Virus record (IMG/VR): IMGVR_UViG_3300032287_001974
Coordinates: 21,633-85,632 of that record
Length of the DNA stretch: 64,000 nt
Source of the DNA: a virus
Reading direction: 5' to 3' (one strand)
The number at the start of each line of letters is the position of its first letter. Within the stretch, counting starts at the first letter, position 1. Under the pieces are notes generated by a model. It ran no database searches, was not told the DNA's origin, and saw only the letters and a list, made by a program, of their open reading frames with translations. A program made the position numbers and the translations under genes. This document shows positions 24,324 through 31,310 of this stretch, piece after piece.

Positions 24324-25546
24324 GTACAGAAGCAAAACTACTAAGTGCGGTCATAGCCGTCCGCGACTTATCCCCGCTTTTTGAGCGCAATGTCGCAGAT
24401 CAGTGGTTCCCCGACGAAGAAGACCGCCGTGTGTGGACCTTTATGCGTACGCACTTCTCTAAATATGCAGAGTGCCCAAGCGCAGAGGTCATATCGGCTA
24501 ACTTCCCTACCTACGTTCTTCAGCCAATCACCGACTCGATTGACTATCTGCTTGACGACCTGCTAGATAAGCGACGTAAGAACTCGATTACGACGACGCT
24601 ACGTGCTGCTGTAGACGAGATTCAAAACAATAAGAACCACGAGTCTGCGCTGATGATTATGCAGGGCGGCCTTATCCGCCTTGAAGAAGAGGGACTTAAC
24701 AACACCTCTGACGTTAACCTTATCCAGACCACAGAGTCTCGATGGGAAGACTACATCTTCCGTAAGAACAACCCAGGTTTGCTGGGCGTTGCTACCGGCT
24801 TCCCTACTATTGATGCTGTGACTAACGGGCTACAAAAGGGCCAGTTGATTGTGGTAGTCGCCACACCAAAGACCGGTAAGTCAACTCTGGCCTTGCAGAT
24901 TGCAAATAACATTCACAAGCAGGGGCTATCACCAATGTTCCAGTCGTTTGAGATGACTAACCGTGAACAGCAAGACCGTTACGACTCTATGCGCGCCTTG
25001 GTTTCGCACAATCGACTTATTACTGGTGCTCTTACTTCAGACGAAGAAAAACGATACAAAGAGTCGCTAGACAAAATGTCTGAGGATGAGGCTAATTTTT
25101 GGCTAGTGGACTCGGCACACGGCATTACTACCTCAGCCATCCACAGCAAGATTCAGACTCTACAGCCAGACGTTATCTTTATTGACGGTGTGTACTTAAT
25201 GCTTGACGAGCAGACTGGTGAGTCAAACACTCCACAGGCCCTTACTGGAATCACCCGTTCCCTAAAGCGACTAGCCCAGAAAACAAATAAGCCAGTTGTA
25301 ATCACTACACAAGCACTTAACTGGAAGTCTAAAAAGGGAAAGGTAACCACTGACTCGATCGGTTACTCATCCTCATTCCTCCAAGACGCAGACGTTGTGT
25401 TTGGCCTTGAGCGCGAAGATGAGAACGTAGATGATACCCGTATCCTAAAGGTCATGGCAGCCCGTAATAGCGGTAACGTAGAGGCTACACTTATGTGGGA
25501 TTGGGCATCAGGTCTATTCCGTGAAATGAACAGCGACGACGTATGA
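24320..25546 (+). CDS. DnaB-like replicative helicase
   Basis: A 408-residue helicase. The N-terminal part is helical; the C-terminal RecA-type core has Walker A TPKTGKST in LIVVVATPKTGKSTLAL, FQSFEMTNREQQDR, Walker B VIFIDGVYLM, and the sensor KPVVITTQALNWKSKKG. It unwinds DNA at the phage fork with the neighbouring loader and primase. ATG 24320 overlaps the upstream TGA (ATGA). Confidence 0.92.
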   Translation: MSTEAKLLSAVIAVRDLSPLFERNVADQWFPDEEDRRVWTFMRTHFSKYAECPSAEVISANFPTYVLQPITDSIDYLLDDLLDKRRKNSITTTLRAAVDEIQNNKNHESALMIMQGGLIRLEEEGLNNTSDVNLIQTTESRWEDYIFRKNNPGLLGVATGFPTIDAVTNGLQKGQLIVVVATPKTGKSTLALQIANNIHKQGLSPMFQSFEMTNREQQDRYDSMRALVSHNRLITGALTSDEEKRYKESLDKMSEDEANFWLVDSAHGITTSAIHSKIQTLQPDVIFIDGVYLMLDEQTGESNTPQALTGITRSLKRLAQKTNKPVVITTQALNWKSKKGKVTTDSIGYSSSFLQDADVVFGLEREDENVDDTRILKVMAARNSGNVEATLMWDWASGLFREMNSDDV

Positions 25547-26496
25547 GACTAGAAGAAATGGAGCGCGTACTAGAACGCCTCAACATTGACCCTATAAACA
25601 TCCGCGGGTCAGAGATTCTTGCACTATGCCCAGGCCACAAGGAGATGACCGGCAAAGAAGACCACCACCCATCTTGGTGGATTAACGCTGAGACAGGTGC
25701 GCACATCTGCTTTTCCTGCGGGTTCAAGGGAAACATCTGGTCGCTAATTGCTTCAGTGCAGGGTCTCAAGGACGCCAACGGGCTTCTAGACTACGCAGAT
25801 GCTAAGGACTGGCTATACCTTTCATTCGACAACATTTTACTTGGCTCACCTGACGAAGAAGAAACTGAAGAGTCAATCTTTAAAGAGGTAGTCGAGGTTG
25901 GTGAATCTAGACTAGCTTTGTTTACTATGCCGCCCGCTAGCGCACTAAAAGCTAGAGGCTTTACGCAGGAAGCTGCTCAGAAGTACGGGCTTATGTGGGA
26001 CCCTAAGTATTCAAACTGGATAACCCCAATTCGCAACCCCTATTCAAATAAATTGCTCGGTTGGCAGGAGAAGGGCTACAAGCGACGTTATTTTAATAAC
26101 TACCCGCAAGGCGTGGAAAAATCGACTACATTATTTGGGTTCAAGCAATATACAGGCGGTCGCATGATTGTGGTCGAGTCTCCGCTCGATGTGGTTCGCT
26201 TAGAGGCCGTCGGTATCACTGGCGGAGTATCCACCTACGGTTCCATTATTTCCGCTACTCAGGTAGGCTTGATCAGAGAAGCAGACGAGATTGTGTTTGC
26301 TTTGGACAACGACGAGTCAGGAATCAACTCATCTAAGAAAATGCTGGAACTTAGCATCAAGCTCGGATTTGAGGCCTGGTTCTTTAGCTACTCACACACT
26401 GAAATGAAAGATGTAGGCGGCATGAGCCGTAGCGAAATACTTATGGGGCTAGACAACGCTAAGCACTCCGTACACGGATTAGGAGCTATTCAATGA
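25543..26496 (+). CDS. DnaG-like primase
   Basis: A 317-residue primase. The zinc site is C29/H32 (LCPGH) and C56/C59 (CFSCG). A TOPRIM domain is at about 205-290 (MIVVESPLDVVRLEAVG; IVFALDNDESGINS), with Glu and the D-x-D pair present. It lacks a long C-terminal helicase-binding domain, being short for DnaG. It overlaps the helicase by four bases, so the two are likely made together. Confidence 0.9.
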   Translation: MRLEEMERVLERLNIDPINIRGSEILALCPGHKEMTGKEDHHPSWWINAETGAHICFSCGFKGNIWSLIASVQGLKDANGLLDYADAKDWLYLSFDNILLGSPDEEETEESIFKEVVEVGESRLALFTMPPASALKARGFTQEAAQKYGLMWDPKYSNWITPIRNPYSNKLLGWQEKGYKRRYFNNYPQGVEKSTTLFGFKQYTGGRMIVVESPLDVVRLEAVGITGGVSTYGSIISATQVGLIREADEIVFALDNDESGINSSKKMLELSIKLGFEAWFFSYSHTEMKDVGGMSRSEILMGLDNAKHSVHGLGAIQ

Positions 26497-26789
26497 GCGC
26501 ACCAGATTATATGGCACAGGTTGAAAAAAACGCCAATGAGGAATGGGTAGGCGCAGCTGCCGACATTGTAGCGCGCCTAGCCGCCGCTAAAAAAACATTT
26601 ACCACAGACGACGTGTGGGAAGAACTAGCCAAACTAGATGTTAGAACGCACGAGCCGCGGGCTATGGGCGCAGTCATGTCAGCCGCAAAACGTATGAAAA
26701 TGGTCTCATCAACATCAACTTACGTCATTAGCACTAGACCTGAATGCCACAGCCGACCAATACGTGTTTGGGAATCATTAGTAATATGA
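26493..26789 (+). CDS. Small helix-turn-helix-like phage protein
   Basis: A 98-residue protein with a helical middle that resembles a winged helix (FTTDDVWEELAKLDVRTHEP; AMGAVMSAAKRMKMV) and an end STRPECHSRPIRVWESL seen in several actinophage proteins. May bind DNA. Overlaps both neighbours by four bases. Confidence 0.6.
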   Translation: MSAPDYMAQVEKNANEEWVGAAADIVARLAAAKKTFTTDDVWEELAKLDVRTHEPRAMGAVMSAAKRMKMVSSTSTYVISTRPECHSRPIRVWESLVI

Positions 26790-28369
26790 GTTTTGTAGGC
26801 ACGCTACTTCCATACCAGCCCGAGGCCGTAGACAAAATGTGCGAACGAGGCAAGATGTTGGTCGCCTACGACCTAGGACTTGGCAAGACTGTTTTGACTA
26901 TTGCCGCTGTAGAACGCCTAATGGACGAACAAAAGGTTACAGAACCCGGTCTAATTATTTGCTTGTCTAGCCTTAAGTACCAGTGGGCAGCTTCTATTAA
27001 GAAGTTTACTAATGGCTCTAACCCAATTGTGATTGATGGCTCTCCTGAACAGCGTAAGCGCCAGTACGACCGCGCTATGAAGTGGCGCACTACCGGAATC
27101 GACTACATCATTATGAATTACGAGCAGGTAGTAAATGATTGGGAGTTTGTCAGCAAACTACCTCGCGGATTTGTAGTCTTAGACGAGGCAACAGCCATTA
27201 AGTCATTTAGATCTAAGCGAGCCAAGGCCGCTAAAAAGCTTGCAACTTGTGAGTACCGGTTTGCTTTGACGGGTACCCCTGTCGAGAATGGCAAGCCAGA
27301 AGAGCTTTACAGCATTATGCAGTTTGTTGACGACAGCGTGCTCGGCAGGTTTGACAAATTTGACGCAACTTTTATTGTACGTAACGCTTGGGGCGGCGTA
27401 GACCGCTACCGTAACCTGCCTACTCTTCATGAGCGTATGAAAGAAGCTTCTGTGCGTAAAGCTCAGAAAGACGCAGACGTAGCGCCGTTCCTTCCCGGGA
27501 CAATTCATAAAGACCCTGTCTATGTGACGTTAGACAGAAAAGCAGCTAAGTTATACAAGCGCATCTCTGACGATCTTTTGCTAGACCTAGACAACGCCCA
27601 GACATTGTTCGGTGGTTCGTTTAACATTATGGCGCACTACGGGTTTGAGAAATCATGGGGCGGCCCTGAAGATGAGCTGCGCGGTCAAGTAATGTCAAAG
27701 GTTGGCGCACTTAAGATGCTTGCTTGTTCTCCACAGTTGCTTAAGACTAGCGCTAAGAAATTCCACAGCGGTAATGGCGAAGGTTCTGCTTATGCCGCTC
27801 AATTGGATGACGAAGGGTTGCTAGAGGCAATGCCCAATACAAAGCTAGACGTTTTTACTGCTTATGTAAAAGACTTTTTAGAACAAGACGAGAAGAATAA
27901 GCTGGTGGTATTTTGTTCCTACGTAGACATGGTGGATCTTATAGCAGACCGCGTTGGACGCGATATAACCGTTACCTACACTGGTCAATTAGACGCTAAG
28001 ACAAAGGAGAAGCATAAGAATGCTCTTAATAACGACCCTTCTGTTCGTGTTTTCGTCAGTTCTGATGCTGGCGGCTACGGTGTTGATTTACCAGCGGCGA
28101 ATATGCTCATTAACTATGATCTCCCTTGGTCTTCTGGTCTTGCTACTCAGCGTAACGGCCGTATTCGTCGGGCTTCTTCTGAGTGGAAAACTATAGTTAT
28201 CCAGGACTTCCTAATTGCCGGCTCAGTAGAAGTTAGGCAATTTGAGGCACTTCAGCAGAAAAATGCTATTGCAGCCGCTGTTATAGACGGCGAGGGAATC
28301 AATAAAAACGGCGGGGTAGACCTAACTATTGGCTCACTACGCGGATTTTTGCTAGACACATCGGTATAG
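26786..28369 (+). CDS. SNF2-family DNA helicase/ATPase
   Basis: A 528-residue superfamily 2 ATPase. Walker A is in MLVAYDLGLGKTVLTIAA, motif Ia/Ib follows, the DEAT box is in FVVLDEATAIKSF, motif III FALTGTPVENG, and the helicase C part has VFVSSDAGGYGVDLPAAN and the arginine-rich motif VI (NGRIRRASS). ATG 26786 overlaps the previous TGA (ATGA). SNF2-like proteins move on double-stranded DNA and in phages support replication or repair. A very similar shape is common in actinophages. Confidence 0.92.
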   Translation: MSFVGTLLPYQPEAVDKMCERGKMLVAYDLGLGKTVLTIAAVERLMDEQKVTEPGLIICLSSLKYQWAASIKKFTNGSNPIVIDGSPEQRKRQYDRAMKWRTTGIDYIIMNYEQVVNDWEFVSKLPRGFVVLDEATAIKSFRSKRAKAAKKLATCEYRFALTGTPVENGKPEELYSIMQFVDDSVLGRFDKFDATFIVRNAWGGVDRYRNLPTLHERMKEASVRKAQKDADVAPFLPGTIHKDPVYVTLDRKAAKLYKRISDDLLLDLDNAQTLFGGSFNIMAHYGFEKSWGGPEDELRGQVMSKVGALKMLACSPQLLKTSAKKFHSGNGEGSAYAAQLDDEGLLEAMPNTKLDVFTAYVKDFLEQDEKNKLVVFCSYVDMVDLIADRVGRDITVTYTGQLDAKTKEKHKNALNNDPSVRVFVSSDAGGYGVDLPAANMLINYDLPWSSGLATQRNGRIRRASSEWKTIVIQDFLIAGSVEVRQFEALQQKNAIAAAVIDGEGINKNGGVDLTIGSLRGFLLDTSV

Positions 28370-28376
28370 TAATAGA
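28365..28376 (+). promoter_or_regulatory. Candidate leaderless promoter (-10 TATAGT, N6, ATG)
   Basis: TATAGT at 28365-28370 is exactly six bases before the FmdB-like ATG at 28377. TANNNT-N6-ATG is the common arrangement for leaderless transcripts in actinobacteria. It lies in the stop region of the SNF2 gene, so it could simply be coincidence. Confidence 0.4.
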
Positions 28377-28550
28377 ATGCCAACTTATCAATACAAATGC
28401 CCGCTCTGCCAGGCGGCTCTAGAGGTTACCAGGAGTATTCACGAGGACGACCCAGGCTACGAGTGCAGCAACTGTAAAGTTCCGTTTACCCAGGTGCTCA
28501 GCGGCATCTCACTATCATTTAAGGGGTCAGGGTGGGCGCACAAGGAGTAA
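28377..28550 (+). CDS. FmdB-family zinc ribbon protein
   Basis: A 57-residue protein too short for most gene callers. MPTYQYKCPLCQ at the start, ECSNCK in the middle and FKGSGWAHKE at the end are the FmdB pattern (C8, C11, C30, C33). FmdB-like proteins are small putative regulatory or zinc-binding proteins found across bacteria. Its position between SNF2 and a metallopeptidase-like gene is tight. Confidence 0.85.
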   Translation: MPTYQYKCPLCQAALEVTRSIHEDDPGYECSNCKVPFTQVLSGISLSFKGSGWAHKE

Positions 28551-28555
28551 TAAAG

Positions 28556-28894
28556 ATGCCAACTAAAATTAAGGTTGGCTCCCAGATTTGGGATATAGTA
28601 GAAAAACCTCGTAAGGGTGACCTAAGCCTTTCCGAAGACAGCTTTGGCTACACTTTGGCTCGTGAAAATCTAATAATCCTAGATAACAGCATGTCAAACA
28701 GCCGTAAGCGCCAGACTCTCTTGCATGAGATTCTTCACGCAATTAAGTTTTCTTTTGGCAGCCCGGTCACACCAAAAAAGACTGACGAAGCCGAAATTTG
28801 GGAGCACTACTACATAGCAATGTACGAAGAAGGGCTGCTTTTAGTTCTTCGGGATAACCCGGGGTTACTTGCATACCTATTAAAGGAAGATTAA
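28556..28894 (+). CDS. HExxH metallopeptidase-like protein (ImmA/IrrE-type)
   Basis: A 112-residue protein with H57-E58-x-x-H61 in LLHEILHAI, the zinc-binding motif of ImmA/IrrE-like and related peptidases. Such proteins cleave repressors in mobile elements, but the short form here may have another role. AAGGAG lies eight bases before ATG 28556. The third zinc ligand is not certain. Confidence 0.75.
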   Translation: MPTKIKVGSQIWDIVEKPRKGDLSLSEDSFGYTLARENLIILDNSMSNSRKRQTLLHEILHAIKFSFGSPVTPKKTDEAEIWEHYYIAMYEEGLLLVLRDNPGLLAYLLKED

Positions 28895-28903
28895 GGTTAA
28901 ACA

Positions 28904-29161
28904 ATGGCAGCAGGAGAATCATTTAAAATGACATTTGATGAATGGCTACAGATTGGCCTTGACAACGCCTGGGTAGGGCCATCCGTGTGCTCTACGCACG
29001 ACGGCATTCCAATGACTGGTGAAGAGGAAGAAGAAATGTACGAAGGGGACCCTTGCGTACACATTCTTAGACTTTACGAGGACGAGGAAACTAAGAAAGC
29101 TGTAGAGGAAAACCACTCTCCTAGCGTCTGGCGTGCAACCAACTCCGGTTTTAGTGTATAG
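28904..29161 (+). CDS. Conserved acidic actinophage protein
   Basis: An 85-residue acidic protein. CSTHDGIPMTGEEEEEMYEG and DPCVHILRLYEDEE form a pattern repeatedly seen in actinophage genomes (from memory); the function is unknown. The conserved Cys, His and Asp might bind metal. Ends 12 bases before a tRNA gene. Confidence 0.7.
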   Translation: MAAGESFKMTFDEWLQIGLDNAWVGPSVCSTHDGIPMTGEEEEEMYEGDPCVHILRLYEDEETKKAVEENHSPSVWRATNSGFSV

Positions 29162-29173
29162 TTGTACCTACAT

Positions 29174-29247
29174 CGCGGTGTGGGGCAGCTCGGTAGTCCG
29201 CTAGGCTCATAACCTAGAGATCGCAGGTTCAAATCCTGCCACCGCAA
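29174..29247 (+). tRNA. tRNA-Met (CAT), initiator-like
   Basis: A 74-base cloverleaf. The acceptor arms are CGCGGTG and CACCGCA, so position 1-72 is C:A unpaired, the hallmark of bacterial initiator tRNA. The anticodon loop is CTCATAA, the T arm GCAGG-TTCAAAT-CCTGC. The anticodon stem is CTAGG/CCTAG, not the usual three G:C pairs next to the loop. The 3' end is ACGA, so CCA is not encoded. Confidence 0.9.
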
Positions 29248-29263
29248 CGAAAGAAAGTGCAAT

Positions 29264-29401
29264 ATGGCAAAAGGAAAGGGCGGAGGCCCAAAGCCACCTG
29301 TTAAGGGCGGTAACTCAGACCGCAAGAACGGTAAAGCTGACAAGAAGTCTCCAAAAGTCTTTGACCCAGTAAAGCGCCGTCTTGTAACTAAAACTAAATA
29401 G
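29264..29401 (+). CDS. Small basic Gly/Lys-rich protein
   Basis: A 45-residue frame (MAKGKGGGPKPPVKGG; end KRRLVTKTK) lying between the tRNA-Met and the tmRNA. It is strongly basic and has no detected homology by eye. A short upstream AAAG run is a weak ribosome site. It may be a real small protein like those at 4.4-6.3 kb. Confidence 0.45.
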   Translation: MAKGKGGGPKPPVKGGNSDRKNGKADKKSPKVFDPVKRRLVTKTK

Positions 29402-29407
29402 TGACTA

Positions 29408-29738
29408 GGGGATGATCGGTTTCGACGGTCATTCGTAAATTGGTGAAGCAAGCAGAGATAGCGGAGTCTCTTAAAACCGCTAAAAAAATAAATGCTGAAT
29501 CTCGTTCTGCATTCGCACTAGCTGCCTGATCGTAGTTAGTACCCCCAGGAAAGCAGCAGTTCTAGCTGGGCACTTGGGTTTTAAATAAATAGAACAACTT
29601 GTATCACGTCCATGCTGGAGACGTAAAACTGAAGCACCACAGGATGTGGCAGTTCGGTCCTGGAAATATAAACTGCCTAAGCTTGTAGAAGAACAACACA
29701 CTAATGATCGGACCGGGGTTCAATTCCCCGCATCTCCA
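29408..29738 (+). ncRNA. ssrA: tmRNA (ssrA) with proteolysis tag
   Basis: A 331-base transfer-messenger RNA that rescues stalled ribosomes. The 5' end GGGGATGATCGGTTTCGACG and the 3' T arm GGGGTTCAATTCCCC with acceptor CATCTCC are typical. The tag frame (29479-29529) reads AKKINAESRSAFALAA and then TGA, ending in the degradation signal ALAA. It lies inside a tRNA cluster. Phage tmRNAs are known, for example in cluster C mycobacteriophages such as Bxz1. Confidence 0.95.
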
Positions 29739-29800
29739 CGCTTGCAGATAAAGGGAGCGCCCAGCGGTCTGCCCGTCCTAGGCAACGGAATTCTCCCAAT

Positions 29801-29872
29801 TGATCACTAGCTCAACGGCAGAGCAACGAGCTGTTAACTCGAAGGTTCCTGGTTCGAATCCAGGGTGGTCAG
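29801..29872 (+). tRNA. tRNA-Asn (GTT)
   Basis: A 72-base cloverleaf with acceptor TGATCAC/GTGGTCA (one G-T pair), D arm GCTC/GAGC, anticodon loop CTGTTAA and T arm CCTGG-TTCGAAT-CCAGG. The anticodon stem has one A-A mismatch at its outer end. CCA is not encoded. Confidence 0.92.
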
Positions 29873-29874
29873 CC

Positions 29875-29948
29875 CGCGGGGTAGGGTAGTTAGGTAATCC
29901 GCCAGCTCGACTAGCTGGAAATCGTGGGTTCAAATCCCACCCCCGCAA
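29875..29948 (+). tRNA. tRNA-like gene, isotype undetermined
   Basis: A 74-base cloverleaf: acceptor CGCGGGG/CCCCGCA (again C1:A72 unpaired), D stem GGGT/ATCC, T arm GTGGG-TTCAAAT-CCCAC. The anticodon arm is CCAGC-TCGACTA-GCTGG: by position the anticodon would be GAC (Val), but the loop lacks T33 and has T at position 37, and a 6-bp stem with a 5-base loop is possible. It may be a derivative of an initiator tRNA or a decayed tRNA. Confidence 0.55.
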
Positions 29949-29949
29949 C

Positions 29950-29984
29950 AAAAAAGCCCCAGGCTATAAACCTGGGGCTTTTTT
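29950..29984. terminator. Bidirectional terminator
   Basis: A perfect 14-bp stem AAAAAAGCCCCAGG / CCTGGGGCTTTTTT with a 7-base loop. A-run and T-run flanks on both strands make it fit the plus-strand RNA cluster and the minus-strand lysis cassette meeting here. Confidence 0.92.
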
Positions 29985-29993
29985 ATTTAGTTA

Positions 29994-30347
29994 TTACTTG
30001 ACGTTGTCGTCGTCATCAAATAGATCAGAGAGGTCTCCGAAGTCGTCTAGCTCTGAGGTTTCTTTGGCTGAGGCTTTTACAGCTTCTGCAACATCCTTAT
30101 TGTCAGCGGCTTGTTTAGCAACAGCAGCGCGGAAGCCTTTTTCGATGTCTTCGTCTGAGATATTTGCATCCCAAGCTAGCTGAACACCGAAGAAGATAAT
30201 AATTGATGAGAACACTGTTGCAACACCGATAAGACCACCAGCAACCCATCCAACTGACGAGCTACCACCAACGGCAGCACCAGGGATAAACGCAAACATG
30301 ACTACACCAATGGAGCGAACAATAATTTGTTTTAATTGCTTAAGCAA
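29994..30347 (-). CDS. Holin-like membrane protein 3
   Basis: A 117-residue protein with two hydrophobic segments (IGVVMFAFIPGAAVGG; WVAGGLIGVATVFSSIIIFF) and an acidic C-terminus rich in Asp (LSDLFDDDDNVK). TTG 30347 overlaps the endolysin stop by eight bases. Membrane topology and place directly after the endolysin suggest a holin or antiholin. Three such proteins occur in this cassette. Confidence 0.6.
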   Translation of the reverse strand: MLKQLKQIIVRSIGVVMFAFIPGAAVGGSSSVGWVAGGLIGVATVFSSIIIFFGVQLAWDANISDEDIEKGFRAAVAKQAADNKDVAEAVKASAKETSELDDFGDLSDLFDDDDNVK

Positions 30348-30873
30348 GCGGGGTCTCCTTCTTAGGGGCTTTAGAAGTTGGAGCAGGAGCAACTACTGGA
30401 GCTTCTGCAGGGGCAGCGGTTTTTGCAGCAGCTTTAGCTGCAGCGGCTTCGCTCTTAATCATTTTTTCTAGGAAAGTGTGGGCGTCGTATACCTTGCCAG
30501 TAATGCCTCCACCGCTGGTTAGCGATAGGGTAAAGTGCAGGTGAACCCCGCTACTGGCGCTTCCAGATGTTCCAGCCCCACCAACTGAAGCACCAGACTT
30601 AACTTTGGTGCCTACTTTAAGAGGAGACTGCTTGTCCATGTGGCAGTAGATGAAATAGTGCTTCCCAACCTTAAGCTCAACAACCCAACCAAGGACGTCA
30701 GTCCATTTGTTTAGGGTAATCTGACCATCTCCAACAGCTGGCAGCGGTGTGCCAGCTTTGAAGCCGTTGTAGTCCACGCCTCGGTGAGGGCCTAGGCCCA
30801 TAGCCTTGCGCTGAGGTGAGTGCGAGCCAAATGGGTCAGCAACCTTTTTGAACGGCAAACGGTAGTTGTACAT
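30340..30873 (-). CDS. M23 (LytM) endolysin
   Basis: A 177-residue zinc endopeptidase. Zinc ligands are H30-x3-D34 (HRGVD) and H111-L-H113 (VHLHF), with YFIYCHMDK between. It cuts peptide bridges in peptidoglycan. No signal peptide is seen, so it needs a holin. The C-terminal 35 residues are Ala/Pro/Lys-rich. AAAGGA lies seven bases before the ATG at 30873. Flanked by membrane proteins in the same operon. Confidence 0.9.
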   Translation of the reverse strand: MYNYRLPFKKVADPFGSHSPQRKAMGLGPHRGVDYNGFKAGTPLPAVGDGQITLNKWTDVLGWVVELKVGKHYFIYCHMDKQSPLKVGTKVKSGASVGGAGTSGSASSGVHLHFTLSLTSGGGITGKVYDAHTFLEKMIKSEAAAAKAAAKTAAPAEAPVVAPAPTSKAPKKETPLA

Positions 30874-30904
30874 TGTAGTCCTTTCAGTACTTGTCTATTG
30901 TCTC

Positions 30905-31072
30905 TTATTCGTCGTGGTTTCGCAGGGGAAACGTAACGACCCAAGCAATAATTGCACCAATAATGGCCCAACCAACTACCGACTTAGCCGAGCCCTCAAG
31001 TACGATCCAGGCCACAAACATACCCAGAAGGGTCCATAGTTGGCCCAGCATGTCGTTAAAAAACTTTTTCAT
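30905..31072 (-). CDS. Holin-like membrane protein 2
   Basis: A 55-residue protein (MKKFFNDMLGQLWTLLGMFV; SVVGWAIIGAIIAWVV) with two probable membrane helices and a basic N-terminus, ending LRNHDE. Its ATG overlaps the TAA of the gene upstream (31072). The size and layout fit a small holin. Confidence 0.6.
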   Translation of the reverse strand: MKKFFNDMLGQLWTLLGMFVAWIVLEGSAKSVVGWAIIGAIIAWVVTFPLRNHDE

Positions 31073-31308
31073 TAGTCCTCATCCTCCTTACTGTTCTTAT
31101 TAGATGCCTTAGCGCCAAAATAGCCGCCGAGAATACCTATGATTCCACCTAGGGCAGTCTGCACCAAGGTCATAACGTCCGAGGAGACCTCTACAGGTTC
31201 CCCAGTGGTTTGGGTCTCAATGGCTGCTACAACATAGTCGCCAACGATTGCAAATAGAATTGCAACCATAACGCCAGCCGCAAGGATTAGCATTGTTTTT
31301 TCTTTCAT
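31072..31308 (-). CDS. Holin-like membrane protein 1
   Basis: A 78-residue protein with two hydrophobic stretches (MLILAAGVMVAILFAIV; LVQTALGGIIGILGGYFGA) and a charged tail (KNSKEDED). Typical of holins, which pierce the inner membrane and release the endolysin. It precedes the endolysin in transcription order. Confidence 0.65.
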   Translation of the reverse strand: MKEKTMLILAAGVMVAILFAIVGDYVVAAIETQTTGEPVEVSSDVMTLVQTALGGIIGILGGYFGAKASNKNSKEDED

Positions 31309-31310
31309 TG

